In this document: positions 1 through 6,042 of the stretch, piece by piece
Layout of the letters: each line of letters begins with the position of its first letter
Numbering within the stretch: the stretch's first letter is position 1
Source: Lachnospiraceae bacterium
GTDB lineage: Bacteria > Bacillota_A > Clostridia > Lachnospirales > Lachnospiraceae
Length of the DNA: 8,518 bases
Reading direction: 5' to 3'
NCBI GenBank assembly: GCA_009774655.1
Contig: VSOD01000171.1
Location: forward strand, 1-8,518
Notes under the pieces: generated by a model
Database searches by the model: none
Told to the model about the DNA's origin: nothing
Seen by the model: only the letters and a program-made list of their open reading frames with translations
Made by a program: the position numbers and the translations under genes

Positions 1-50
1 ATATTATTTTAGTCAGCTACCCACAGCATTAGATTCAGCATTGAGGACTG
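1..50. other. Left-edge segment before the infB open frame, not recognisable as IF2 coding
   Basis: These 50 bases are AT-richer (19 of 50 are G or C) than the genes that follow. In the infB frame they hold TAG at 30-32 and TGA at 42-44. Frame 1 has TAG at 10-12. Frame 2 stays open to a TAA at 71-73, but its translation does not resemble IF2. A GAGG at 43-46 lies four bases before the TTG at 51 and could act as a short-spaced Shine-Dalgarno site. The stretch could be a true leader of a shortened infB, a junction with foreign DNA, or a sequence or assembly artefact at a contig edge. The sequence alone cannot decide. Confidence 0.45.
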
Positions 51-2603
51 TTGCAGCGTCTGTCACAGGGTAATGGCCAGCGTCAGGCGCATGGCGGCGG
101 CAATGGTAACGGCGGCCGCAGGAACAACAATGACAGAGACCGGGACAGGAGAGTGTCAGGCAACGGCGGCCGTCCGGTTCAGGTGCAGAATGCGCCGCAT
201 AAGATCATCAGACCGACCCAGAAGCCGATTCCTGTTACGGCGGAGCCTTATGAAGTGCGTCAGAGGCAGCAGCAGGAGCGCAGACTGGAACAGCGCCAGC
301 AGGAGAAGAGAGAGCGTGAACGGGAGAGAGAACTTGAAAGAGAACGGGAAAGAGAGCGTGAACGCGAGAAAGAGCGGGAGCGCGAGAAGGCAAGTGCAAA
401 CGCGAACGCAGGCGCTGCACAGACTGCCAGAGGGCCGCAGGAGCAAAGACGGTCCAGAGACGGAGAAGGCCGGGATAACCGGGATAATCGCAGACCTGGC
501 GGACAGGGCAGGCCGCCTTATAACAACAATCAGGGGGATCGCAAAAGCGGTGGCCCTGGTGCAGGCCCTAACAGGAGCGGCGGCGGTTTTGACCGCTCTG
601 GAAGAGGCAATGGCGGACAGGACAATCGATTTAAGAAAAATAACGGTCAGAAGAGCTTTATGCCTGAAACCTCTGCCAAGGATGCGGAGAAGCACAGAGA
701 GGAAGAGAAACGCAGGGTAAATCAGGACAGAGACAAACGCTCGAAGAAAGACCTGATTTATGAAGAGGACGACGCAGCGGTAAAGAACCGCAATAAGGCA
801 GGTCGTTTCATCAAGCCGGAGAAGAAGGCAGAAGATAAGGTAGAAGAACAGATCAAAGTGATCACGGTTCCCGATTCGCTGACCATCAAAGAGCTGGCGG
901 ATAAGATGAAGATCCAGCCGTCTGTGATCATCAAGAAACTTTTCCTGCAGGGAAAGATCGTGACCCTGAATTCCGAGGTCAGCTACGAGGACGCGGAGAA
1001 TATCGCGATCGAGTATGAGATCATCTGCGAGAAGGAAGTCAAGGTAGACGTGATCGAGGAACTGCTCAGGGAGGACGAAGAAGACGAGAGCGCGATGGTC
1101 AGCAGACCGCCCGTTATCTGTGTTATGGGGCATGTAGACCATGGTAAGACATCCCTGTTGGATGCGATCCGTAAGACCAATGTGACGGATAAGGAGGCAG
1201 GCGGTATCACGCAGGCCATCGGTGCTTATACCGTGACGGTGAACGGACAGAGCATCACCTTCCTGGATACGCCGGGCCATGAGGCATTTACGGCAATGCG
1301 CATGCGCGGCGCCAACTCTACCGATATCGCGGTGCTTGTTGTGGCTGCGGACGACGGCGTTATGCCCCAGACGGTGGAGGCTATTAATCACGCCAAGGCG
1401 GCGGGGATCGAGATCATCGTTGCCGTCAACAAGATTGATAAGCCCAATGCGAACATTGACCGGGTGAAACAGGAGATGACGGAATATGAACTGATCCCGG
1501 TAGACTGGGGCGGATCCACGGAGTTTGTTCCGGTATCGGCCAAGTCCGGAGAGGGGCTTGAGAACCTGCTTGAGACGATCCTTCTGACAGCGGAGATTCT
1601 GGAACTGAAGGCGAATCCCGACAGGAATGCGAGAGGTCTGGTGATCGAGGCAGAGCTTGACAAAGGCCGGGGTCCCGTGGCGACGGTGCTCGTACAGAAG
1701 GGTACGCTGCATGTGGGAGATTTCATTTCCGCCGGATCGAGCCACGGCAAAGTAAGGGCGATGATCGACGATAAGGGCAGAAGAGTAAAAGAGGCAAAGC
1801 CTTCCACACCTGTGGAGATTCTCGGTCTGTCCGATGTACCGAGCGCGGGCGAAGTATTTATCGTGCATGAAAATGACAAGAGCGCGAAATCTTATGCGGA
1901 GACTTATATGGCACAGCATAAGGAAGAGATGCTTGCAGATACGAGGACGAGAATGTCCCTGGACGATCTGTTCAACCAGATTCAGGAAGGTAATCTGAAA
2001 GAGCTGAACCTGATCGTTAAGGCGGATGTTCAGGGTAGTGTGGAGGCAGTAAAACAGAGCCTGATGAAACTGTCCAACGAGGAAGTTGTGGTGAAATGTA
2101 TTCACGGAGGCGTGGGGGCCATCAATGAGTCCGATGTGTCTCTGGCTTCCGCATCATCGGCTATTATCATCGGTTTCAATGTGCGTCCGGATACCACGGC
2201 CAAGGCTGTGGCAGAGCGGGAGGGCGTGGACGTGAGACTGTACAAGGTCATCTATCAGGCAATCGAGGATATCGAGGCAGCCATGAAGGGTATGCTGGAT
2301 CCGATTTTCGAGGAGAAGGTGATCGGTCATGCGGAAGTACGTCAGATCTTCAAGGCCTCTGCAATCGGCAATATCGCCGGTTCTTATGTACTGGACGGCG
2401 AATTCCAGAGAGGCGCCAAGATCCGTATCACAAGAGAAGGCGAGCAGATTTACGAAGGTGCGCTGGCTTCCTTAAAGCGTTTCAAGGACGATGTGAAGGA
2501 AGTAAAAGCCGGATTCGAGTGCGGCCTTGTGTTTGACGGTTTCGACAAGATGCAGGAGCTGGATATCGTAGAAGCATATATTATGGTGGAAGTGCCCCGC
2601 TGA
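51..2603 (+). CDS. infB: Translation initiation factor IF2, 5' end uncertain or truncated
   Basis: IF2 is the GTPase that places initiator fMet-tRNA on the 30S subunit and promotes subunit joining. The 850-residue frame has a low-complexity Gly/Asn/Arg- and Glu/Arg-rich linker (1-265), an IF2_N helical subdomain (about 274-325), the G domain (about 354-520), a beta-barrel domain II, and the IF2 domain III and C2 domain that bind fMet-tRNA. GTP motifs are visible: GHVDHGKT at 360-367, the switch I Thr387, DTPGH at 406-410, NKID at 460-463 and SAK at 496-498. Clostridial IF2 usually starts with an additional IF2_N module (commonly MAK-type) before the linker; here it is absent, and the in-frame stop at 42-44 blocks extension. 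The TTG at 51 is only the first possible start; no in-frame ATG occurs until residue 204. The gene heads the cluster, 95 bases before rbfA. Identity is certain; the start is not. Confidence 0.95.
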   Translation: MQRLSQGNGQRQAHGGGNGNGGRRNNNDRDRDRRVSGNGGRPVQVQNAPHKIIRPTQKPIPVTAEPYEVRQRQQQERRLEQRQQEKRERERERELEREREREREREKEREREKASANANAGAAQTARGPQEQRRSRDGEGRDNRDNRRPGGQGRPPYNNNQGDRKSGGPGAGPNRSGGGFDRSGRGNGGQDNRFKKNNGQKSFMPETSAKDAEKHREEEKRRVNQDRDKRSKKDLIYEEDDAAVKNRNKAGRFIKPEKKAEDKVEEQIKVITVPDSLTIKELADKMKIQPSVIIKKLFLQGKIVTLNSEVSYEDAENIAIEYEIICEKEVKVDVIEELLREDEEDESAMVSRPPVICVMGHVDHGKTSLLDAIRKTNVTDKEAGGITQAIGAYTVTVNGQSITFLDTPGHEAFTAMRMRGANSTDIAVLVVAADDGVMPQTVEAINHAKAAGIEIIVAVNKIDKPNANIDRVKQEMTEYELIPVDWGGSTEFVPVSAKSGEGLENLLETILLTAEILELKANPDRNARGLVIEAELDKGRGPVATVLVQKGTLHVGDFISAGSSHGKVRAMIDDKGRRVKEAKPSTPVEILGLSDVPSAGEVFIVHENDKSAKSYAETYMAQHKEEMLADTRTRMSLDDLFNQIQEGNLKELNLIVKADVQGSVEAVKQSLMKLSNEEVVVKCIHGGVGAINESDVSLASASSAIIIGFNVRPDTTAKAVAEREGVDVRLYKVIYQAIEDIEAAMKGMLDPIFEEKVIGHAEVRQIFKASAIGNIAGSYVLDGEFQRGAKIRITREGEQIYEGALASLKRFKDDVKEVKAGFECGLVFDGFDKMQELDIVEAYIMVEVPR
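291..389 (+). repeat. GAR/CGN codon repeat encoding a Glu/Arg-Lys charged helix in IF2
   Basis: Residues 81-113 of IF2 are almost wholly Glu, Arg and Lys, mostly alternating Arg-Glu dipeptides encoded by GAG/GAA and CGN/AGA codons, so the DNA is itself a degenerate purine-rich repeat. Alternating or i,i+4 patterned E/R/K tracts can form long solitary charged helices. On both sides lie Gly/Asn/Arg-rich, probably disordered segments (about 7-40 and 140-200). The tract lies in the variable linker before the conserved core and probably acts as a spacer or RNA-contacting arm. Slippage could alter its length between strains. Confidence 0.75.
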
Positions 2604-2617
2604 CCGGAAGAACGGTG

Positions 2618-2644
2618 CTGACAGGCCGGCGAAGGCCTGTACAG
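2618..2644 (+). other. Hairpin in the infB-rbfA gap, not a canonical terminator
   Basis: ACAGGCC at 2621-2627 pairs perfectly with GGCCTGT at 2634-2640 around a six-base GGCGAA loop. CTG at 2618-2620 can extend the stem with CAG at 2642-2644 if A2641 is bulged. It begins 15 bases after the infB stop. No T-run follows (the next bases are TGGGGAGG), so it should not act as an efficient intrinsic terminator. It could be an mRNA processing, stability or attenuation element between infB and rbfA, or have no function. Confidence 0.5.
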
Positions 2645-2698
2645 TGGGGAGGACATTTCACCGGAAGTGGCAACGATGTATAGAAAGGAGTCTGGCAT

Positions 2699-3097
2699 AT
2701 GCGTAAGAACAGTGTGAAAAATACCAGGATCAACGGAGAAGTGCAGCGCGTGCTGGCGGAAGTCATCAGGAGTGAGATCAAGGATCCGAGGATCGCCCCG
2801 ATGACTTCGGTGGTGGCCGTGGAGGTAGCACCGGACTTGAAGACCTGTAAGGCATGGATCAGTGTGCTGGGAGATGAAAACGCGCAGTCAGATACGTTGG
2901 CCGGGCTTACAAGTGCGGAAGGGTATATCCGCAGTCGTCTGGCCAGAACGATCAATCTGCGCAATACGCCGCAGGTGACTTTTATTATGGATCAGTCCAT
3001 CGCCTACGGGGTGGATATGTCCAGGAAGATAGACGAAGTGATCAGCAGGGAGAGCAGTGATGCCGGAGAGCGTGCAGAAGACGTAGAACTGCGGTGA
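2699..3097 (+). CDS. rbfA: 30S ribosome-binding factor A
   Basis: RbfA is a small type II KH-fold protein that binds the 30S subunit near the 5' end of 16S rRNA during late maturation and is important for cold growth. The 132 residues match the usual family length. Visible family features are the N-terminal helix leading to IKDPRI (27-32), the beta strand around Val38-Val43, the Ala-Glu-Gly kink at 73-75 in the helix-turn region (the family AxG signature), and the closing strand and helix from TPQVTFIMDQS through MSRKIDEV (90-115). The last 15 or so residues are a polar tail. The ATG at 2699 has a strong AGAAAGGAG site at 2682-2690 with eight bases of spacing. It lies 95 bases after infB and 40 before nrnA, as in many clostridia, and fits co-expression with infB. 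Confidence 0.95.
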   Translation: MRKNSVKNTRINGEVQRVLAEVIRSEIKDPRIAPMTSVVAVEVAPDLKTCKAWISVLGDENAQSDTLAGLTSAEGYIRSRLARTINLRNTPQVTFIMDQSIAYGVDMSRKIDEVISRESSDAGERAEDVELR

Positions 3098-3137
3098 TCC
3101 TGTCGGATCCCGGGGCAGGCGAAAGGAAGAGATATAA

Positions 3138-4100
3138 ATGATTAGAATAACAGAGGAAGTAAGAAATGCAGGATCGATAGCGGTCAGCGGACATATCAGG
3201 CCGGATGGAGATTGTGTCGGCTCGGTTATGGGATTGTATCTTTACTTGAAAAAGGAACTGCCGGAGGCAGAAGTTGATGTGTATCTGGAGAAACCGGCGG
3301 AGATATTTGACTGCATCAGCCATATTGAAGACATTAAATCAGAATTTAACAATGTAGATACTGGTAAAATATATGATGTTTTTATTGTACTGGACTGTGC
3401 GGACGACCGGTTGGGAGAGGTACGTGTTCTTTATGAGAAGGCGCGTAAGAAGATCAACATCGACCACCATATCAGCAATCCGGGCTGCGGGGATGTAAGG
3501 ATCGTTGAGCCGGAGAGAAGCTCTACGGCGGAACTTCTGTACGATTTGATGGATCCGGCAGCGTTGGATGAAGAGATTGCCAGGGCGCTCTATATCGGTA
3601 TTATCCACGATACGGGCGTGCTGCGCTATTCCAATACGGCGCCGCATACGCTGCAGGTGGTGTCGGAATTAATTAAATTTGGATTCGATTTTTCAAAAAT
3701 CATTGATGACACCTTCTATGAGAAGACTTATGTGCAGACACAGATCATGGGAAGGGCGATTCTGGAGAGTGTCCGGTTTATGCATGACAAGTGTATTGTC
3801 AGTATGGTATCCAGACGGATGATGGATTTCTATCAGGTGACGCCGCAGGATCTGGACGGAATCGTGAACCAGCTGCTGGCGGTGAAAGGTGTGGAATGCG
3901 CCATCTTCATGTACGAGATACGGACACTGGAATATAAGATCAGCATGCGCTCCAAAGGCCGTGTCGATGTGGCAGCCGTGGCGATGCGATTCGGCGGCGG
4001 CGGACATGTCCGGGCGGCCGGATGCACGATGAACGGTACATATCATGATAATATCAACAATCTGGCCATCGGTATCGCAGAGCAGCTGAATATAGAATAG
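3138..4100 (+). CDS. nrnA: DHH/DHHA1 phosphoesterase, NrnA-type nanoRNase/pAp phosphatase
   Basis: NrnA-type enzymes degrade RNA oligonucleotides of a few bases and, in several Firmicutes, dephosphorylate 3'-phosphoadenosine 5'-phosphate; they are cytoplasmic and Mn2+-dependent. The 320 residues show all DHH metal motifs: His19, Asp23 and Asp25 in GHIRPDGD; Asp86 in VLDCAD; the signature Asp109-His110-His111; and Asp158 in HDTG. The C-terminal DHHA1 substrate-binding domain carries the glycine-rich GGGGHVRAAG at 286-295. Length and layout fit the short NrnA group, with no PAS, GGDEF or CBS domains, which argues against GdpP or a pyrophosphatase. The ATG at 3138 has AAAGGAAGAG upstream at 3122-3131. 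Placement between rbfA and truB is a recurrent Firmicutes arrangement and supports an RNA-turnover role. The exact substrate preference is inferred from the family. Confidence 0.9.
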   Translation: MIRITEEVRNAGSIAVSGHIRPDGDCVGSVMGLYLYLKKELPEAEVDVYLEKPAEIFDCISHIEDIKSEFNNVDTGKIYDVFIVLDCADDRLGEVRVLYEKARKKINIDHHISNPGCGDVRIVEPERSSTAELLYDLMDPAALDEEIARALYIGIIHDTGVLRYSNTAPHTLQVVSELIKFGFDFSKIIDDTFYEKTYVQTQIMGRAILESVRFMHDKCIVSMVSRRMMDFYQVTPQDLDGIVNQLLAVKGVECAIFMYEIRTLEYKISMRSKGRVDVAAVAMRFGGGGHVRAAGCTMNGTYHDNINNLAIGIAEQLNIE

Positions 4101-4115
4101 CGGATATTATTAAAG

Positions 4116-4121
4116 AAGGAG
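4116..4121 (+). promoter_or_regulatory. Strong Shine-Dalgarno site unusually far from the truB start
   Basis: AAGGAG at 4116-4121 ends 22 bases before the truB ATG at 4144, too far for normal use. No ATG, GTG or TTG lies at a suitable distance from it. A weaker GAAGG at 4126-4130 leaves 13 bases. AGATT at 4120-4124 can pair with AATCT at 4136-4140; this five-base-pair hairpin would bring the strong site close to the ATG. That is inference from the sequence, and the stem is weak. Confidence 0.4.
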
Positions 4122-4143
4122 ATTTGAAGGTACGGAATCTGAT

Positions 4144-5067
4144 ATGTATAACGGAATCATGAACGTATATAAGGAGGCGGGCTACACATCCCACGATGTA
4201 GTGGCCAGACTCCGTGGAATCTGTAAAATGAAAAAGATCGGGCATACAGGAACACTCGACCCGGATGCGGTCGGCGTGCTTCCTGTATGTTTGGGTTCGG
4301 GCACAAAACTCTGTGACATGCTGACGGACTGGGACAAGGAATATATCGCCGTCCTGCGTCTGGGCGTGACCACCGATACCCAGGATATGAGCGGATGCAT
4401 CTTAAGGCAGTGTCCGGCGGGAGAGGCACAGCGCCTGGATCCGGAAGCGGTAAAGGCTGCTGTCCTTGGCTTTGTGGGAGACTATGACCAGATCCCGCCC
4501 ATGTACTCGGCCCTGAAAGTGAACGGCAGGAAGCTGTATGAGCTGGCAAGGGAAGGCCGGGAAGTCGAGCGCAGGGCGAGGCGGGTAAAGATCAGGGAGA
4601 TTGAGATCCTTGCGCTGGAGCTGCCGCTTGTTCGGATGCGGGTCGTCTGTTCCAAGGGAACATATATCAGAACCCTCTGTTACGATATCGGGGAGCAGCT
4701 GGGATGCGGCGGTGCCATGGAATCACTGACGCGCAGCCGGGTGGGCATCTTTGGGATCGAAGAGGCGTTGACACTGGAGCAGCTGGAAAAACTGCGGGAT
4801 GAAGATAAAATATCCACTGTTATTATAAAACCGGACACCGTGTTTGAAAAAGATCGGGCAGTCACGGTGACAGCGGCCGGACAGCGGATGGCGGAGAACG
4901 GCAATGTTCTCACGATGGACCAGCTGGAGCGGCAGGCCGGGGAGACGGAGTTTGCCGATGCGCAGCAGCTGCGGGTTTATGACCGGACAGGCAGGTTTTA
5001 CGGAATATACCGGTATTATAAAGAAACGGATGTTATAAAACCGGTCAGGATGTTTCTTGAGAGGTGA
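4144..5067 (+). CDS. truB: tRNA pseudouridine(55) synthase
   Basis: TruB converts U55 in the T-loop of tRNAs to pseudouridine and also acts as a tRNA-folding chaperone. The 307 residues start with the typical NGIxNVYKEAG and contain the family core GHTGTLDPDAVGVL, where Asp39 is the catalytic nucleophile. YSALKVNGRKLYELAREG (121-138) and SKGTYIRTLCYDIG (160-173) are the other conserved blocks. From about residue 225 comes a divergent C-terminal region, probably PUA-like, which is usual for bacterial TruB. ATG 4144 is preferred over the internal ATG at 4159 because it keeps the conserved Asn-Gly-Ile start, and the frame closes upstream at 4111. The ribosome-binding site is oddly spaced. The stop at 5065-5067 lies two bases before the ribF start, indicating translational coupling. 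Confidence 0.95.
   Translation: MYNGIMNVYKEAGYTSHDVVARLRGICKMKKIGHTGTLDPDAVGVLPVCLGSGTKLCDMLTDWDKEYIAVLRLGVTTDTQDMSGCILRQCPAGEAQRLDPEAVKAAVLGFVGDYDQIPPMYSALKVNGRKLYELAREGREVERRARRVKIREIEILALELPLVRMRVVCSKGTYIRTLCYDIGEQLGCGGAMESLTRSRVGIFGIEEALTLEQLEKLRDEDKISTVIIKPDTVFEKDRAVTVTAAGQRMAENGNVLTMDQLERQAGETEFADAQQLRVYDRTGRFYGIYRYYKETDVIKPVRMFLER
5059..5064 (+). promoter_or_regulatory. Ribosome-binding site that fixes the ribF start at 5070
   Basis: GAGAGG at 5059-5064 lies inside the last codons of truB and is five bases before the ATG at 5070. The in-frame GTG at 5064 overlaps this site and would leave no room for a Shine-Dalgarno pairing, so it is a poor start. The arrangement suggests that ribosomes ending truB re-initiate at ribF. 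Confidence 0.75.
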
Positions 5068-5069
5068 TT

Positions 5070-5984
5070 ATGCAGATCATAGAACAGACGACAGTGTTTG
5101 GGCTGCCTGGACGGAGCGCCGTCGCGCTCGGCAAATTCGACGGCGTACATCTGGGGCACCGGGCGCTGATTCACAAGATCATGGAGCAGAAGCGCAGAGG
5201 ACTTCTGGCCACTGTGTTTACTTTCGACATGTCGGCGGCGGCCTTTTTCGGCGGTGAGGAGAAGGAACTGACTACCCGGGAAGAGAAACGGCGTATCTTC
5301 CGGCAGATGGGGGTGGATGTGCTGATCGAATTCCCCCTGAATCCGGAGACGGCGGCCACCGAGCCGGAGGAGTTCGTGCGCCGGTATCTGGCAGAGCAGA
5401 TGCAGGCGGCTTATCTTTGCGCCGGACCGGATCTGTCCTTTGGCAAAAAGGGAGCGGGTGACTACGCCCTTCTTGCCCGCCATGCGGACGAGTACGGCTA
5501 TCAGGTGGAACTGATCGACAAGGTGATGGTGGACGGAGAGGAAGTTAGCTCCACCAGAGTGCGGGAAGCCGTCCGCAGAGGAGAAATGGAAGCGGCCGCC
5601 CGTATGCTGGGTGTACCGTACAGCGTGACGGGCAATGTGGAGCACGGTATGCGGCTGGGACGTACTCTGGGGATGCCAACGGCCAATCTGCTGCCGGAAG
5701 CGGACAAGCTGCTGCCGCCGAACGGCGTCTACTATGCGAGAGTCGCCGTAGACGGCGTGGACTATAAGGGCATCTCTAACGTAGGCTGCAAGCCCACGGT
5801 AAGCGACAGACAGATGATGGGTGTGGAGACTTATCTGTATGACTTCGACGGAGATCTCTACGGCAGGGATATCAGCGTGCAGCTGCTGGCCTTCCGCCGC
5901 CCGGAGATGAAATTCGACGGGGTGGCGGGGTTGAAGGCGCAGCTTGATATGGACATTGTGGCCGGCGCGGCCTGGGGCGGATGA
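5070..5984 (+). CDS. ribF: Bifunctional riboflavin kinase/FMN adenylyltransferase
   Basis: RibF phosphorylates riboflavin to FMN and then adenylates FMN to FAD in the cytoplasm. The 304-residue protein (starting at ATG 5070) has both modules. The N-terminal nucleotidyltransferase (about 1-185) shows GKFDGVHLGH at 21-30 (the HxGH-type ATP site), GPDLSFGKKGAGD (119-131) and SSTRVREAVRRGE (160-172). The C-terminal riboflavin kinase (about 186-300) shows GRTLGMPTANL (197-207) with the PTAN motif, SNVGCKPTV (237-244), Glu253 in VETYLYDFDGDLYG, the expected catalytic glutamate, and the terminal RPEMKFDG block. Length is normal. It sits in its usual place after truB, with no FMN riboswitch, so control is probably through the cluster. 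After it comes a GH43 gene rather than rpsO, which follows ribF in Bacillus-type operons. Confidence 0.96.
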   Translation: MQIIEQTTVFGLPGRSAVALGKFDGVHLGHRALIHKIMEQKRRGLLATVFTFDMSAAAFFGGEEKELTTREEKRRIFRQMGVDVLIEFPLNPETAATEPEEFVRRYLAEQMQAAYLCAGPDLSFGKKGAGDYALLARHADEYGYQVELIDKVMVDGEEVSSTRVREAVRRGEMEAAARMLGVPYSVTGNVEHGMRLGRTLGMPTANLLPEADKLLPPNGVYYARVAVDGVDYKGISNVGCKPTVSDRQMMGVETYLYDFDGDLYGRDISVQLLAFRRPEMKFDGVAGLKAQLDMDIVAGAAWGG

Positions 5985-6042
5985 CATTGCCTGATTTGGC
6001 CGGAAGCGGTTTTGCCGCAGGTTGTTGTAAGGGAGGTTTAGA

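Noticed and set aside
73..720. 215-codon + strand frame overlapping the infB linker
   Set aside because: It is an alternative frame of a repetitive purine-rich stretch, rich in Arg and Ala, with no domain or convincing Shine-Dalgarno.
156..2105. 649-codon open frame on the - strand opposite infB
   Set aside because: It is fully antisense to a certain gene with intact GTPase motifs. Its translation shows no recognisable domain, and its length follows from infB codon use that avoids antisense stops.
4823..5044. Twelve-base direct repeat TTATAAAACCGG at 4823-4834 and 5033-5044
   Set aside because: Both copies lie in truB and encode similar Ile-Lys-Pro peptides; nothing else repeats around them, so it is most likely chance.
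4980..5069. Possible FMN riboswitch before ribF
   Set aside because: The ribF start is two bases after the truB stop, so any leader would be truB coding sequence, and no RFN-like fold or conserved blocks are visible.
5016..5987. 323-codon - strand frame opposite ribF
   Set aside because: It mirrors ribF almost exactly, and the + strand protein has all RibF motifs; the antisense product has no recognisable features.
5985..6042. Short GCGG/CCGC inverted repeat at about 6006-6018 as a terminator after ribF
   Set aside because: The stem is only four base pairs and no T-run follows it.
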